Position numbers and translations under genes: made by a program. Below the pieces are notes generated by a model. It made no database searches. It was not told the origin of the DNA and saw only the letters and a list, made by a program, of their open reading frames with translations. From Bacillus safensis FO-36b (GTDB lineage Bacteria > Bacillota > Bacilli > Bacillales > Bacillaceae), in NCBI RefSeq assembly GCF_000691165.1, contig NZ_ASJD01000002.1:186001-250000 (forward strand): a stretch of 64,000 nt of DNA, read 5' to 3'. Positions within the stretch are counted from its first letter, which is position 1. Each line of letters begins with the position of its first letter. Shown here one piece after another: positions 18,688 to 28,761 of the stretch.

Positions 18688-19413
18688 ATGTTTATTGATA
18701 AGCAGTCACCTATTCCGATGTACCATCAGATTATGGAGAACTTGAAAAAGCAGATTGAGGATGGAACATTAGCACCTGATACACTCATTCCTTCTGAAAG
18801 AGAATATGCAGAACGCTTTGGTATTAGTCGAATGACTGTCAGACAAGCCTTATCGAATCTTGTGAACGAAGGATATTTGTATCGTCAAAAAGGAAAAGGC
18901 ACCTTTGTTAGCCGGAAAAAATTTGAACAGCCGCTTCAAGGCTTAACAAGCTTTTCAGAGGATATGCGCCACCGTGGGCTCAAAGCATCAAGCCAGCTGA
19001 TTGACTTTAAAAAAACCGCATGTCCAGAGCACTTGCTGCCCGTCTTACAGCTGACTAATAGTGATGCTGTATTTGAACTAAAACGGATACGCCTTGCAAA
19101 TGATGAACCGATGGCGATTGAAACGAGCTATATACCTGAAAGATTTGCAGGAGATTTAACAAAGAAACATTTAACTGGCTCTTTATATGAATATATTGAA
19201 ACTCACACTGGCCATGTCATTGCTCATGCCAAACAGGAGCTTGAAGCCAATGTTGCCTCAAAGGAAGAAGCACACTTGCTGTCTATTCTAGCAGGAGACC
19301 CTGTGCTGTCCATAACAAGAACGACTTTTTTTCAACAAGACATTCCATTTGAGTATGTTGTTTCCGTTTATAGAGGGGATCGTTACAAGCTCATTCATAC
19401 AATGGAAAGATAA
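18688..19413 (+). CDS. nagR: GntR/HutC-family repressor NagR (YvoA)
   Basis: 241 aa. The N-terminal winged helix (IPSEREYAERFGISRMTVRQ with the recognition helix after it, wing KGKGTFVS) is followed by a UTRA effector domain from about residue 85 to the end. The family repressor binds GlcN-6-P or GlcNAc-6-P and releases the dre sites of nagAB and nagP. The operator-like sequence upstream of nagA and the operon position support this. Expression within nagAB-nagR would be autoregulated. Confidence 0.93.
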   Translation: MFIDKQSPIPMYHQIMENLKKQIEDGTLAPDTLIPSEREYAERFGISRMTVRQALSNLVNEGYLYRQKGKGTFVSRKKFEQPLQGLTSFSEDMRHRGLKASSQLIDFKKTACPEHLLPVLQLTNSDAVFELKRIRLANDEPMAIETSYIPERFAGDLTKKHLTGSLYEYIETHTGHVIAHAKQELEANVASKEEAHLLSILAGDPVLSITRTTFFQQDIPFEYVVSVYRGDRYKLIHTMER

Positions 19414-19446
19414 ACAGTGCCCCTGACACGGAGCACTGTTTTTTTA
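19413..19446 (+). terminator. Terminator of nagAB-nagR
   Basis: AACAGTGC / GCACTGTT stem with a 12-nt loop and seven Ts. The T tract runs into the stop codon of the convergent yvnB. Confidence 0.85.
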
Positions 19447-22400
19447 TTTCCTAAGAAATTTTATTTCGTCATCATCTTTTGTATGAATTTTCCATATTGG
19501 AGAAATGGCTTTTCCTTGAAAACGATCTTTTGCTACAGTGTACCAATAATAATCTTCATTTGGCTTTAAGCCCTTCCACTCAAAGCTCGCTTTTTTGCCG
19601 CTTTTTATGCCTCGAGCCTCTCCTAGAAGAACATTCGTATACACATTGAGTTCAAAATAATTGGTTTTGACAGATTTCATTTTCGGTGTCAAATCCACAT
19701 CGATTGAAAATTCATCTTGATCTCCATACGTTTTAGGATCATAAAAATGCTCTTGATTCAAGTAAGGTGAGTATGTCGTAAAGTGAAGCTGATTTTTTTC
19801 TTGATCGGCTGTTATCACCCTCATAAACCCTTGACCACCTTCAGGTCCTGACTGATAATCGGCGAGTATTTGATATACTTTCCTGTCTACTTTTCCATCA
19901 TGGTCATCATCAAGCTCATCTACTTTCCTGCTTGCTCCATGATAATGGCCGCTAAATACGGCCACAATATTAGGATGACGTTTCACCACTTGGTGGAAGA
20001 TGAGGTCGCCAATCGGGCTTCGGTTGCCGCTCACTAACAAATACTCATGGAAATTTAAAATGACGATACGATCTGGATGCTCAGAAATGACACGGTTTAA
20101 CCAATCAATTTCATCTTGCTTAATCCCCCAGCCCATGTACACCATCATATAATCATTGCCGCCGGCAGAGATGAGATCATAATGACCTTTATTGTTTCGA
20201 TAGGATTCACCATAGTAAGGCTTATCCGCAAAGCGTTTTTCCCCGAAATATTTTCCGTATTCCGCATATAAACCATCCTTGTGTCTAACATCATGATTTC
20301 CTGCTAAAACACCATAGGGAATGTGATTCTCATCTAATACACGCATAAACGTATCAGCACGGTGCCATTGCTTATCCTTTGAATCATCCACAATATCGCC
20401 TGTATGGAACACATATTGAATGTTTAATTTTTCCCTTTGATCTCTGATCCATTCGACCATTTGTTTAAAGATATGAGGATAGCTCTTTGCATAATATTGA
20501 GTATCAGACATCCATATCATCTTATATGGCTTTTGCGATTTGCTGATTTCATCCTGTACTAGCAAATCAAACGTTTGATTCTTCATGTACTGTCTCACTG
20601 ACAGCAGCCCTTTCAGGTAAAATTCCTTTTGATCCTTGGCAAAGTGATGAGTGATTTTATCCCACTTTTCCTGCTGGTGATTCCACGCGTACATTGTCAC
20701 CTTTCTCCCTGACAAGGAACTCCCTTTCCATACAGCTTCGACGACATCCTTTTCACGTACATCATGATGAACCTTAATTTGAAAACGATGATAAGGAAAG
20801 CGCTGTAAATCCTTCGTTTCAACTGACTTCCCATCAACAAATGCAATGCGGTTCCTTTCTTGATCAGAAAAAATCATTTCTCCTTTTTGGAGATAACTCT
20901 TAGGCGGTTCTGTCTCTGCTGCATACTTAAAAATCTTCATTGAAGGATGCAGCGATGTATATTGATAGGCACGATAAAAAGAGTAATCTAACTTATCATT
21001 CGTTGGATCCTTGGTTAGCACAGTTTGTTTTGATGATTTCATTTTCGTCTTATCTGCCACCCGCTCTGGTGTTTCAGGATGCTCATGTACCGTCTTGAAC
21101 TCTTTTTTCAACGTCGACATGTTCCCGGCAGCGTCTTTTGCTTTAATTGTAAACGTGTGCTTTCCAGGCTTTAATTCACTAGAGGACGTCTGATATGGCA
21201 AAGAAACTGGTTTGCCATCTACATATGCCTTCAACTCCTCTATGTCACTCCAGCGATCCGTTACTTTTGCTTTTAATGTAAAGGCGCCTTTATATTGATC
21301 CTTTGCTTGTACGTTGGTCTTAATTCTCGGCCCAGTGTTATCAACTTTCACACGTACTGAAGCGTACTCGTCTGAGGTTTTGGCCTCAATCAGGTGCGGC
21401 CCTTCTTTCAGCCTTTTTGTGTCCCACTTTATATAGGTTGAGACATACGCCTCTTTTGGAATCTCAAATTGAAACGTTCTCACCTTTTTTGCGTTCCCGC
21501 TGTCTCCCATTCTCCATTCTTTTAGCGGCTTCGCATTGATTGGCGGAATTTGTGTTCCATTTGATAAAATCATCCTGACGTTTTTCAATTCAAAATCATC
21601 ATGATTCTCTCCAGGCAGCCGGTCCACCGGAGAAGACTTTGTACCAGCGTGAAAAGAGATCGTTTGGAGACCTGCCTTTTTTATCTCTTCTTCGGGTATT
21701 GGCATTGTATAGGTACGGTACACTTTTGTCGAATCATCAAAAATAGAAAGTAAACGCCTACCTATATACACACCATTTTTAAAATATAAATTTGTTCCTT
21801 TGACATCAAATGCGATATATGGATCTGCTTCAAGGGCAGAGGATACTTGCTGATTCCGTTTTCCATCTATCCGTAATTCGATGCTTTTTTTCTGATCAGA
21901 CGTTGCCTTTAATGAAAATAAACCTGATACCGTATCTCCCTCTTCTACATTGAATCGCAGACCGTGGGCTTTACTGACCTGCTCCACATCAATCGTTTTT
22001 TTCAACGTCTTGGCTTCATTTTCGCCGTCTGACGCTTCAAGCTGATATTCCAATTGTTCTTTCCCAATCAACTCAGGTGAATAAATAATATGATGAAATA
22101 GCCGGTCATTATGGTCTTTTTGCAGCAGGATTTCCTTAAACGGATCTTTTCGATTCGTTCGATAGCGCAGCTTGACGGTTTTTACGGCCTGATCATCTTG
22201 GACATCTGCTTTAATCTCTACACTTTCAGTGGGTTTCACCGGTTTCCTTACCGTCATATCTTCAATCACAGGTTTATGGATATCTTGAGAAATTTCCTTT
22301 TTTTCAGATGGAATTTGTGCTTTTAGCACTTTACCTGGAGTGGGTTCTTCCTCAATTTTCGAAATCAGCTTCGTCTGCGTAGTACCATCCATTGGATACT

Positions 22401-23298
22401 TAAACAGCAAGGATTTATGCTCGCTAAACCATGATGGCTTCAAACGAAATGCGGCAGAAGAAATCTCTTCACCTATATTTGTTGTGATCGAAACAAGACG
22501 AGATTTTGAGTTGGACAGCCCTTTGCTCTCGATAATGGATAGATGCTCGCCCTCTTTTAATTGGCTTTTGTACATGGCATTAAAGTCCGCTGCCGTTAAA
22601 TGCTCCTGCCCTTTTTTTCTCAGCCAGAATACATAAGGTTTTCCAGGTGAAATGGTGACTGGATTTGTGTGAAAGGAATATACATCATCCATTTCACTTC
22701 CCTGTGCAGGATTGCGGTAGCGGAGCTGATAATGTTTAAGAGAGATAGGCGCATGTGTCGTGTTATACACTTCAATAAACTCAAAAGCATCTTTGCCTTT
22801 TCGGTTTTTTGAATTGACGACAATTTCTGTGATGAATAAATCCGGAATATGTGAAAGATCTTCTTCAAATCCATTTAAATGAACCGATTTCTCAGCCGTT
22901 TTGATGACTGATTTTTGCGTAAGGAACTCTGTATAGTAACGAACGGTTGGATTCCATAATTGATCTGGCGGAATTTTCGCTGTAAATTCTGGCTTCATCC
23001 CTGGCAGCCGTTCCATTGGAATCAAGCGATACCCCAGTTCATCACTTTGTTTATAATACAAGTTCGCAGACAAAATCTGTTCTTGGTCACTAATGGACGC
23101 ACGAAACTGTAGATCATGGCTTTTTCCTAGAACCGGGCGGACGTCCACATGAAATTGGTCAAAGATAAAAGGCGAAAAAGGCTTGTCCGGTACATTCACT
23201 TCTGTTTGAAGAAAAGGTCCTGCTGAAGCAGGCTGACTGAAACAAAAAAGAATGATAAAAAAACATAAAAGCATGATTTGTCTGCTCACGTTCACCAT
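19444..23298 (-). CDS. yvnB: Large secreted calcineurin-like phosphoesterase YvnB
   Basis: 1284 aa (B. subtilis YvnB is about 1289). A signal peptide ends near residue 26 (SQPASA). A lamin-tail-like beta domain lies near 150-230 (LFITEIVVNSK, FEFIEVYN). Several Ig-like/bacterial surface beta repeats fill about 340-770. The metallophosphatase domain spans about 920-1180 with the metal motifs WMSDTQYY, HTGDIVDD, GNHDV, NFHEYLL and FSGHYHG. A short C-terminal beta domain closes it. No sortase motif or transmembrane anchor was seen, so it is probably released or wall-bound. Substrate unknown. GGAGG precedes ATG 23298. Transcribed as a single gene. Confidence 0.88.
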   Translation of the reverse strand: MVNVSRQIMLLCFFIILFCFSQPASAGPFLQTEVNVPDKPFSPFIFDQFHVDVRPVLGKSHDLQFRASISDQEQILSANLYYKQSDELGYRLIPMERLPGMKPEFTAKIPPDQLWNPTVRYYTEFLTQKSVIKTAEKSVHLNGFEEDLSHIPDLFITEIVVNSKNRKGKDAFEFIEVYNTTHAPISLKHYQLRYRNPAQGSEMDDVYSFHTNPVTISPGKPYVFWLRKKGQEHLTAADFNAMYKSQLKEGEHLSIIESKGLSNSKSRLVSITTNIGEEISSAAFRLKPSWFSEHKSLLFKYPMDGTTQTKLISKIEEEPTPGKVLKAQIPSEKKEISQDIHKPVIEDMTVRKPVKPTESVEIKADVQDDQAVKTVKLRYRTNRKDPFKEILLQKDHNDRLFHHIIYSPELIGKEQLEYQLEASDGENEAKTLKKTIDVEQVSKAHGLRFNVEEGDTVSGLFSLKATSDQKKSIELRIDGKRNQQVSSALEADPYIAFDVKGTNLYFKNGVYIGRRLLSIFDDSTKVYRTYTMPIPEEEIKKAGLQTISFHAGTKSSPVDRLPGENHDDFELKNVRMILSNGTQIPPINAKPLKEWRMGDSGNAKKVRTFQFEIPKEAYVSTYIKWDTKRLKEGPHLIEAKTSDEYASVRVKVDNTGPRIKTNVQAKDQYKGAFTLKAKVTDRWSDIEELKAYVDGKPVSLPYQTSSSELKPGKHTFTIKAKDAAGNMSTLKKEFKTVHEHPETPERVADKTKMKSSKQTVLTKDPTNDKLDYSFYRAYQYTSLHPSMKIFKYAAETEPPKSYLQKGEMIFSDQERNRIAFVDGKSVETKDLQRFPYHRFQIKVHHDVREKDVVEAVWKGSSLSGRKVTMYAWNHQQEKWDKITHHFAKDQKEFYLKGLLSVRQYMKNQTFDLLVQDEISKSQKPYKMIWMSDTQYYAKSYPHIFKQMVEWIRDQREKLNIQYVFHTGDIVDDSKDKQWHRADTFMRVLDENHIPYGVLAGNHDVRHKDGLYAEYGKYFGEKRFADKPYYGESYRNNKGHYDLISAGGNDYMMVYMGWGIKQDEIDWLNRVISEHPDRIVILNFHEYLLVSGNRSPIGDLIFHQVVKRHPNIVAVFSGHYHGASRKVDELDDDHDGKVDRKVYQILADYQSGPEGGQGFMRVITADQEKNQLHFTTYSPYLNQEHFYDPKTYGDQDEFSIDVDLTPKMKSVKTNYFELNVYTNVLLGEARGIKSGKKASFEWKGLKPNEDYYWYTVAKDRFQGKAISPIWKIHTKDDDEIKFLRK

Positions 23299-23382
23299 CT
23301 TGCACCGCCTCCCTTCGGATATTGTGTCTCCTGAAGGTCGTTTTTATGTCAGATGGAACGGAGAAACGATGCAAATTTGCAC

Positions 23383-23413
23383 AAAAAAACCGTTAGCTTT
23401 TTTTCGCTAACGG
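23383..23413 (-). terminator. Terminator of the yvlABCD operon
   Basis: Minus strand: CCGTTAGC / GCTAACGG stem around an A-rich loop followed by seven Ts. It overlaps the end of yvlD. Confidence 0.9.
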
Positions 23414-23779
23414 CTCTACAATTCCTTTTTGTATCAACAGATGGAAAATGGATAAAATGACAGCCATCCAAATGGCCGTTCCGAATCCATCAATGTTAAA
23501 GCTATCTCCCATAAAGCTCGATGTCATCATGAGTGTAATCGCATTGATGACAAATAAGAACAATCCTAGTGAAAGAACGGTCACTGGAAGCGTTAAAATG
23601 ATCAAAAACGGCTTCACTAAAATATTGAGCAAAGACAAAATGATACTTGCCACAATGGCTGCGCCAAAACCTTCAATATACACGCTCCCGAGCCCAGGCA
23701 GAATGCCCGAATCAAAATATCCAGCAATGACGATTAAAAGTAATGCATTTACTAAAATACTGACGATCCATCTAAGCAT
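23393..23779 (-). CDS. yvlD: Phage-holin-family-4-type membrane protein YvlD
   Basis: 128 aa with four predicted transmembrane helices (about residues 4-22, 33-52, 57-80 and 100-118), the pattern of the YvlD/Mmp family. Despite the family name nothing links it to phage here. Its ATG directly follows the yvlC stop. Last gene of the envelope-stress operon. The molecular role is unknown. Confidence 0.88.
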   Translation of the reverse strand: MLRWIVSILVNALLLIVIAGYFDSGILPGLGSVYIEGFGAAIVASIILSLLNILVKPFLIILTLPVTVLSLGLFLFVINAITLMMTSSFMGDSFNIDGFGTAIWMAVILSIFHLLIQKGIVEPLAKKS

Positions 23780-23974
23780 TTATTTAGTGCCTTCTTCCGG
23801 AACAACAAAATACCAGATGAAGTAGATCAGGAAGATCGGCATAAATGCTGTCAAAAATCCGATGATGACGGTTAAAATGCGAAGCAGGGATGCATCCACA
23901 CTTAAATATTCCGCAAGTCCACCAACAACACCCGCTATTTTTTTATCTGTTGCTGAACGATAAAGCTTCTTCAT
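23780..23974 (-). CDS. yvlC: PspC-domain membrane protein YvlC
   Basis: 64 aa. The whole protein is a PspC domain: [20 protein letters not shown] followed by one or two hydrophobic helices ending in [10 protein letters not shown]. PspC proteins take part in membrane-stress (phage shock) signalling. Located between yvlB and yvlD in the same order as in B. subtilis, where the operon is SigW-dependent. Confidence 0.92.
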   Translation of the reverse strand: MKKLYRSATDKKIAGVVGGLAEYLSVDASLLRILTVIIGFLTAFMPIFLIYFIWYFVVPEEGTK

Positions 23975-23980
23975 GTAGAA

Positions 23981-25072
23981 TCACTCCTTGTCTGATTGGT
24001 GCTTTACTTGTATTGAGCCTGTTTTTGTTTCTGCAAAAATGGATATACTGTGCACCGCTTGTTGATTGGCTTTGATCATTTTCTCTTTTTGTAATGTTTC
24101 ATTTTTCTCTTTAATCATCTCTGCATCAAGTAAATCGTGAGAGATAGACCCGAGATTGCTTTTCAGCTCAGCGGTCACTGCACAAGCACGCGGGATTTGA
24201 ACGTCCACACTGCCTGTTGTCGTTTTCGCATAGATGGAACGGCACTTTTCATCTGACAGCTGAACAGCAATATTTCCATTAAAGCTTTGGGCATCAATTG
24301 ATTCACTTTTCCCGCGCAGGTCTATGAGCCCATTGATGGTTTCTACTTCAATCATACCACACTCATGATCTGCCAGTTTGATTTGTCCGTTTGCTGTTTC
24401 AATTCCGACTTTTTCTGCTTGTAACGAAGCAAAAGAGACAACCCCATTTGTCGTTTTCGCGGCAAGTTCTTTTGTCTTTAGCTTTTCCCCGCGAATCGGT
24501 CCATTAAACAGCTTGACCTTAATCTTATCGTATTGGATACGCGGTACGTATAATGTAACATTGACTTTCATCGTCTTCTTTTCGGTTCGAATAAAAAATT
24601 TATCTCCTTCAAGCCCGCAGTCCAATTGATTGAGAAATTGCTGTCTTGCCTGCTCTCCATCCTCTGCACGGTAGATTTTCGCATGGCACTCAGCTCGAAT
24701 ATCTCGATCGTCCCAAGGCATCACGTTGAGACTACCGTTCGCCAATTGAATATCTAAATGAGAAAGCGATGCATCTTTGAACTGAAAAATGTGCTCAACA
24801 TCAACTGACTGTCCAAAGTTCAAATCAAGATCCACGTCTTTTACCTTTTTCACCGCAGAATCTAACCAGCCAAACAGCTTTGCACCAAGATTTTCGGTAC
24901 CATTTCCTTTGCTCTCTGCTCCAGCTTTTTCTTCATGAAAGCTGTGATCAGCCGTAGACTTTTCTAATGAGACTGACTGACCTTCTTCTAGTTTTTCCAG
25001 CAGCGTAATTGCTTCTTTTGCTGATAATACTCCGTCTTCTACTAATTTTAAAATTCGTTCTTTTTCATTCAT
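23981..25072 (-). CDS. yvlB: DUF4097-type beta-helix protein YvlB
   Basis: 363 aa. The N-terminal short helical domain (ERILKLVEDGVLSAKEAITLLEKLEEG) is of the SHOCT-like type. The rest is a repetitive beta-solenoid of the DUF4097 type with recurring units such as LAAKTTNGVVSFASLQAEKV, IETANGQIKL, VETINGLIDLRGKS and AQSFNGNIAVQ. There is no signal peptide, so a cytoplasmic-face scaffold in envelope stress is likely (inference). Part of yvlABCD. Confidence 0.88.
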   Translation of the reverse strand: MNEKERILKLVEDGVLSAKEAITLLEKLEEGQSVSLEKSTADHSFHEEKAGAESKGNGTENLGAKLFGWLDSAVKKVKDVDLDLNFGQSVDVEHIFQFKDASLSHLDIQLANGSLNVMPWDDRDIRAECHAKIYRAEDGEQARQQFLNQLDCGLEGDKFFIRTEKKTMKVNVTLYVPRIQYDKIKVKLFNGPIRGEKLKTKELAAKTTNGVVSFASLQAEKVGIETANGQIKLADHECGMIEVETINGLIDLRGKSESIDAQSFNGNIAVQLSDEKCRSIYAKTTTGSVDVQIPRACAVTAELKSNLGSISHDLLDAEMIKEKNETLQKEKMIKANQQAVHSISIFAETKTGSIQVKHQSDKE

Positions 25073-25083
25073 ACAAAGCCCCC

Positions 25084-25419
25084 CTAAGATTTGATGGATT
25101 GAAGTACTTTAATCCCTTGAATGATATTCCAAATGACAGAGATCAAAAAGCCAATGACTACTAAAAAAGACAAGATGAACACCGTCATGACTGGAATGAG
25201 CGAGTCACCTGCCTGGGTCGTCAATAAAAATGGAATAGACCCAAAAATCAACAGAATGCACGCTGCGACCGGCAAAAGATGTGACCATAATGCCCGCAAT
25301 GCGTGCCGCTTCGTTTCCTTTTGATCTACTACAAAAAACGCCACGATCGGTACGATAAACGGCATAAACAATACACTAAAATAACAAATAGAAGCAATAA
25401 TCGACTGATCTCTATTCAT
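25084..25419 (-). CDS. yvlA: Small membrane protein YvlA (DUF4870-like)
   Basis: 111 aa from ATG 25419 (MNRDQSIIASICYFS), chosen because AAGGAG lies 9 nt upstream; the open frame to 25437 would contain that site. Three hydrophobic helices (about 7-30, 45-65, 78-103) with KRHALRALW between them resemble DUF4870 proteins. First gene of the operon, behind an ECF-type promoter. Confidence 0.82.
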   Translation of the reverse strand: MNRDQSIIASICYFSVLFMPFIVPIVAFFVVDQKETKRHALRALWSHLLPVAACILLIFGSIPFLLTTQAGDSLIPVMTVFILSFLVVIGFLISVIWNIIQGIKVLQSIKS

Positions 25420-25460
25420 ATATATTCGCTCCTTCATAACGAAAATTCCTTTCTAACTCA

Positions 25461-25487
25461 TACGTTTATTGCGTATAAAAAGTTTCA
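25461..25487 (-). promoter_or_regulatory. ECF (SigW-type) promoter of yvlABCD
   Basis: Minus strand TGAAAC (25482-25487), 17-nt spacer, CGTA (25461-25464), about 42 nt before the yvlA ATG. This fits the SigW consensus TGAAAC-N16-CGTA with one extra spacer base. B. subtilis yvlABCD is in the SigW regulon. Confidence 0.8.
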
Positions 25488-25616
25488 AAATCATTCGATT
25501 TACATATGACCTTAGACACAAATTATTTCTTTTTGCACCTAAGAGTAGATTCTTCACAGATTACCCTTTAAAATATGTTGAAAAGATGGTGATTATCATT
25601 ATAGGGGGTAATTATT

Positions 25617-25847
25617 TTGACAGATCATCATAATTCAAACCACACGGCTCAAACGCTTTTAGACCTTATACAGAAACAAAAAAGCATGAACAGCGATATG
25701 ATCAAGGAGCTTGAGACCATTCATCCGTCTCATCCAAAGTATGGTGATATCCGTTATTTAAAGGTACTGCTCGACAGCAGCAGCACCCATATTTTAAAGG
25801 ATTTAACGCACCTCAGTAATTTAATGCCGAAGGAAGATGTGCAATAA
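25617..25847 (+). CDS. Small hypothetical protein, 76 aa
   Basis: TTG start at 25617 with AGGGGG 7 nt upstream, followed by a good bidirectional terminator, so a real gene is likely. The product is hydrophilic and helical with an early His/Asn-rich stretch (TDHHNSNHTAQTLLDLIQKQ) and no signal, membrane segment or recognised domain. It is isolated between convergent uvrA and divergent yvlA. Function unknown; it could correspond to a small B. subtilis yvk-named gene in this interval, but I cannot confirm that. Confidence 0.62.
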   Translation: MTDHHNSNHTAQTLLDLIQKQKSMNSDMIKELETIHPSHPKYGDIRYLKVLLDSSSTHILKDLTHLSNLMPKEDVQ

Positions 25848-25878
25848 AAGAAAACCCCTCTTATCGAGGGGTTTTCTT
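25847..25878. terminator. Bidirectional terminator between the small orphan gene and uvrA
   Basis: AAAGAAAACCCCTC / GAGGGGTTTTCTTT is a perfect 14-bp stem with a 5-nt loop, usable from both strands. Confidence 0.93.
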
Positions 25879-28754
25879 TATGAAGAAGTTACACTTTCCG
25901 TTTCTTTAACCAGTTGTTTCATGCGTTTACGGTCACGCTCTAAAATAGGCTTCAAGTATTTTCCTGTGTAAGATGCTTCTTCTTTTGCAATGTGCTCAGG
26001 AGTGCCAGAGGCAATGATCGTTCCGCCGCCTGCACCGCCTTCTGGTCCGAGATCAACAAGGTAATCAGCAGCCTTGATAATATCAAGGTTGTGCTCAATG
26101 ACCAACACCGTATCTCCATTTTCAACCAAACGCTGAAGCACTTTTAATAAACGGGCAATATCATCCACATGCAAACCTGTTGTCGGCTCGTCCAAAATAT
26201 AAAGAGACCTTCCGTTTGAACGGCGGTGAAGCTCAGATGCCAATTTCACGCGCTGCGCCTCTCCTCCGGACAATGTCGTTGCAGGCTGTCCAAGTGTAAT
26301 GTATCCTAGCCCCACATCATAAATCGTTTGAAGCTTCCGCTTAATTTTCGGGATATTCTCGAAAAATTGGAGTGCATCCTCCACGGTCATTTCAAGCACA
26401 TCAGCAATGTTTTTTCCTTTATATGTGACCTCGAGTGTTTCGCGGTTATAACGTTTCCCGTGACACACTTCACAAGGCACATACACATCTGGCAAAAAGT
26501 GCATTTCAATTTTAATGATGCCATCCCCGCGGCACGCCTCACAGCGGCCGCCTTTGACGTTAAAGCTGAATCTGCCTTTTTTATAGCCTCGTACCTTTGC
26601 TTCGTTGGTTTGTGCAAACACATCCCGCACATCATCAAAGACACCTGTATACGTGGCAGGGTTGGATCTTGGTGTACGGCCAATTGGAGATTGATCAATA
26701 TCAATGACCTTATCTAAATGATCCATTCCTTTAATTTCTTTGTGCTGCCCTGGCTTCGCTTTCGCTCTGTGCAATTTTTGCGAAAGTGATTTTAATAGAA
26801 TTTCATTCACAAGCGTACTTTTCCCTGAGCCGGATACTCCGGTCACAGCTGTAAAAACGCCAAGAGGAAACTTCGCATTCACGTTTTTCAGGTTGTTTTC
26901 TTTTGCACCTTTTATCTCAATATAGCGGCCGTCAGGCTTTCTTCTCTCAATTGGCAGCGGGATAAATTTCTCACCAGATAAATATTGTCCTGTTAAGGAT
27001 TTCGGGTCCTTCATGACTTCTTCTGGCGTTCCAGCTGAAATCACTTCTCCCCCATGAACTCCTGCTCCAGGTCCAATATCTATTAAATAATCAGCGGCTA
27101 GCATAGTATCTTCATCATGCTCCACGACAATTAGTGTGTTCCCGATGTCGCGCATGTTTTTCAACGTCCCGATCAACCGGTCATTATCGCGTTGATGCAG
27201 ACCAATGGATGGTTCATCTAATATATAAAGAACACCTGTCAGCCTTGACCCGATTTGAGTCGCCAGGCGAATCCGCTGCGCCTCTCCGCCTGATAGTGTG
27301 CCAGCGGACCGGCTCAAATTCAGATAATCTAATCCCACATTATTTAAGAAGGACAAACGCTCTTTGATTTCACGTAAAATGAGCTGGGCAATCTGCAAAT
27401 CTTTCTCAGACAACTCAATTTTTTCATAGAAATCAAGGGCATCAGAGACAGACAAATCGGTGATTTCTCCGATATGCTTGCCATTGATGAGAACCGCCAG
27501 CGTTTCTTTTTTCAGACGATATCCTTTACATGTCGGACATGGCTGATTGGCCATATATTTTTCCATTTGTTCACGAATATAATCAGAGCTGGTTTCCTTA
27601 TAACGCCGTTCAATATTACGAAGAACGCCTTCAAACTCAATTTCATTTTCACGTACCTGACCAAAATCATTTTCATATTTAAAATAAATCCGTTCAGATC
27701 CGCTTCCATATAAAATTTTATCAAATAAATGCGATGGGATATCTTTCACTGGAATGTCCATGTCGATGCCATAATGTGTACAAACAGCCTCAAGAAGCTG
27801 CGGATAGTATTGCGAGCTTTGCGGCTCCCATGGTGCAATGGCATGCTGCCGTAAAGTCAGATCCTTATTAGGAATGACAAGCTCAGGGTCGACTTCCAGT
27901 TTTGAACCGAGCCCATCACAGCTCGGGCAGGCACCAAAAGGACTATTAAATGAAAACATTCTCGGCTCAAGCTCACCAATAGAGAACCCGCAATGCGGAC
28001 AAGCATGATGTTCGCTGAATAACAGCTCTTCTTGTCCAATCACATCAATCATCACTCGGCCTTCGCCCAGCCGCAGAGCCGTTTCAAGGGAGTCAGACAG
28101 CCGAGCAGCAACGCCTTCCTTCACGACAATTCGATCAATGACTACTTCAATGGAATGCTTCTTGTTCTTTTCAAGCTCGATATCTTCTGAAAGGTCTTCC
28201 ATCTCTCCATCGACTCTCACTCGTACATAGCCCTGCTTCCGAATTTGATCAAGCACTTTCACATGTGTTCCTTTGCGGCCGGATACAACTGGCGCAAGCA
28301 CTTGTAATTTCGTTCTTTCAGGATACTCTAAAATACGATCTGTCATCTGCTCAATCGTTTGTGACGTAATTTCAATCCCATGTATAGGACAAATAGGTTT
28401 TCCGACTCGAGCATACAAAAGACGCAAGTAATCATAAATTTCAGTAACAGTACCAACTGTTGATCTAGGGTTTCGGCTCGTCGTTTTCTGGTCAATACTA
28501 ATCGCCGGAGAAAGACCTTCAATGGCATCTACATCCGGTTTATCCATCTGCCCAAGAAATTGGCGTGCATACGCTGAAAGAGATTCAACGTACCTGCGCT
28601 GACCTTCTGCATAAATCGTATCAAAGGCAAGCGACGATTTTCCTGAACCAGATAATCCCGTAATGACCACTAGCTGGTCACGCGGGATATTGACATCAAT
28701 ATTTTTAAGGTTGTGGGCTCTAGCACCTTTCACCTCTATTCGTTCCATAGCCAT
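25878..28754 (-). CDS. uvrA: Excinuclease ABC subunit A
   Basis: 958 aa, the usual size. It is the damage-sensing ATPase of nucleotide excision repair, loading UvrB on lesions. Two ABC modules are visible: Walker A in [14 protein letters not shown] (about 31) and [13 protein letters not shown] (about 640), with [12 protein letters not shown] and [12 protein letters not shown] signatures. Zinc fingers appear as CPHC...CPSC (about 253-280) and CEAC...CEVC (about 737-764). It lies 7 nt after uvrB, so the two form an SOS operon. Confidence 0.98.
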   Translation of the reverse strand: MAMERIEVKGARAHNLKNIDVNIPRDQLVVITGLSGSGKSSLAFDTIYAEGQRRYVESLSAYARQFLGQMDKPDVDAIEGLSPAISIDQKTTSRNPRSTVGTVTEIYDYLRLLYARVGKPICPIHGIEITSQTIEQMTDRILEYPERTKLQVLAPVVSGRKGTHVKVLDQIRKQGYVRVRVDGEMEDLSEDIELEKNKKHSIEVVIDRIVVKEGVAARLSDSLETALRLGEGRVMIDVIGQEELLFSEHHACPHCGFSIGELEPRMFSFNSPFGACPSCDGLGSKLEVDPELVIPNKDLTLRQHAIAPWEPQSSQYYPQLLEAVCTHYGIDMDIPVKDIPSHLFDKILYGSGSERIYFKYENDFGQVRENEIEFEGVLRNIERRYKETSSDYIREQMEKYMANQPCPTCKGYRLKKETLAVLINGKHIGEITDLSVSDALDFYEKIELSEKDLQIAQLILREIKERLSFLNNVGLDYLNLSRSAGTLSGGEAQRIRLATQIGSRLTGVLYILDEPSIGLHQRDNDRLIGTLKNMRDIGNTLIVVEHDEDTMLAADYLIDIGPGAGVHGGEVISAGTPEEVMKDPKSLTGQYLSGEKFIPLPIERRKPDGRYIEIKGAKENNLKNVNAKFPLGVFTAVTGVSGSGKSTLVNEILLKSLSQKLHRAKAKPGQHKEIKGMDHLDKVIDIDQSPIGRTPRSNPATYTGVFDDVRDVFAQTNEAKVRGYKKGRFSFNVKGGRCEACRGDGIIKIEMHFLPDVYVPCEVCHGKRYNRETLEVTYKGKNIADVLEMTVEDALQFFENIPKIKRKLQTIYDVGLGYITLGQPATTLSGGEAQRVKLASELHRRSNGRSLYILDEPTTGLHVDDIARLLKVLQRLVENGDTVLVIEHNLDIIKAADYLVDLGPEGGAGGGTIIASGTPEHIAKEEASYTGKYLKPILERDRKRMKQLVKETESVTSS

Positions 28755-28761
28755 CAGGCAA

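Noticed and set aside
23393-23779. Phage remnant suggested by the holin-like family of YvlD
   Set aside because: It is a conserved gene of the SigW-type yvlABCD operon, with no phage genes nearby.
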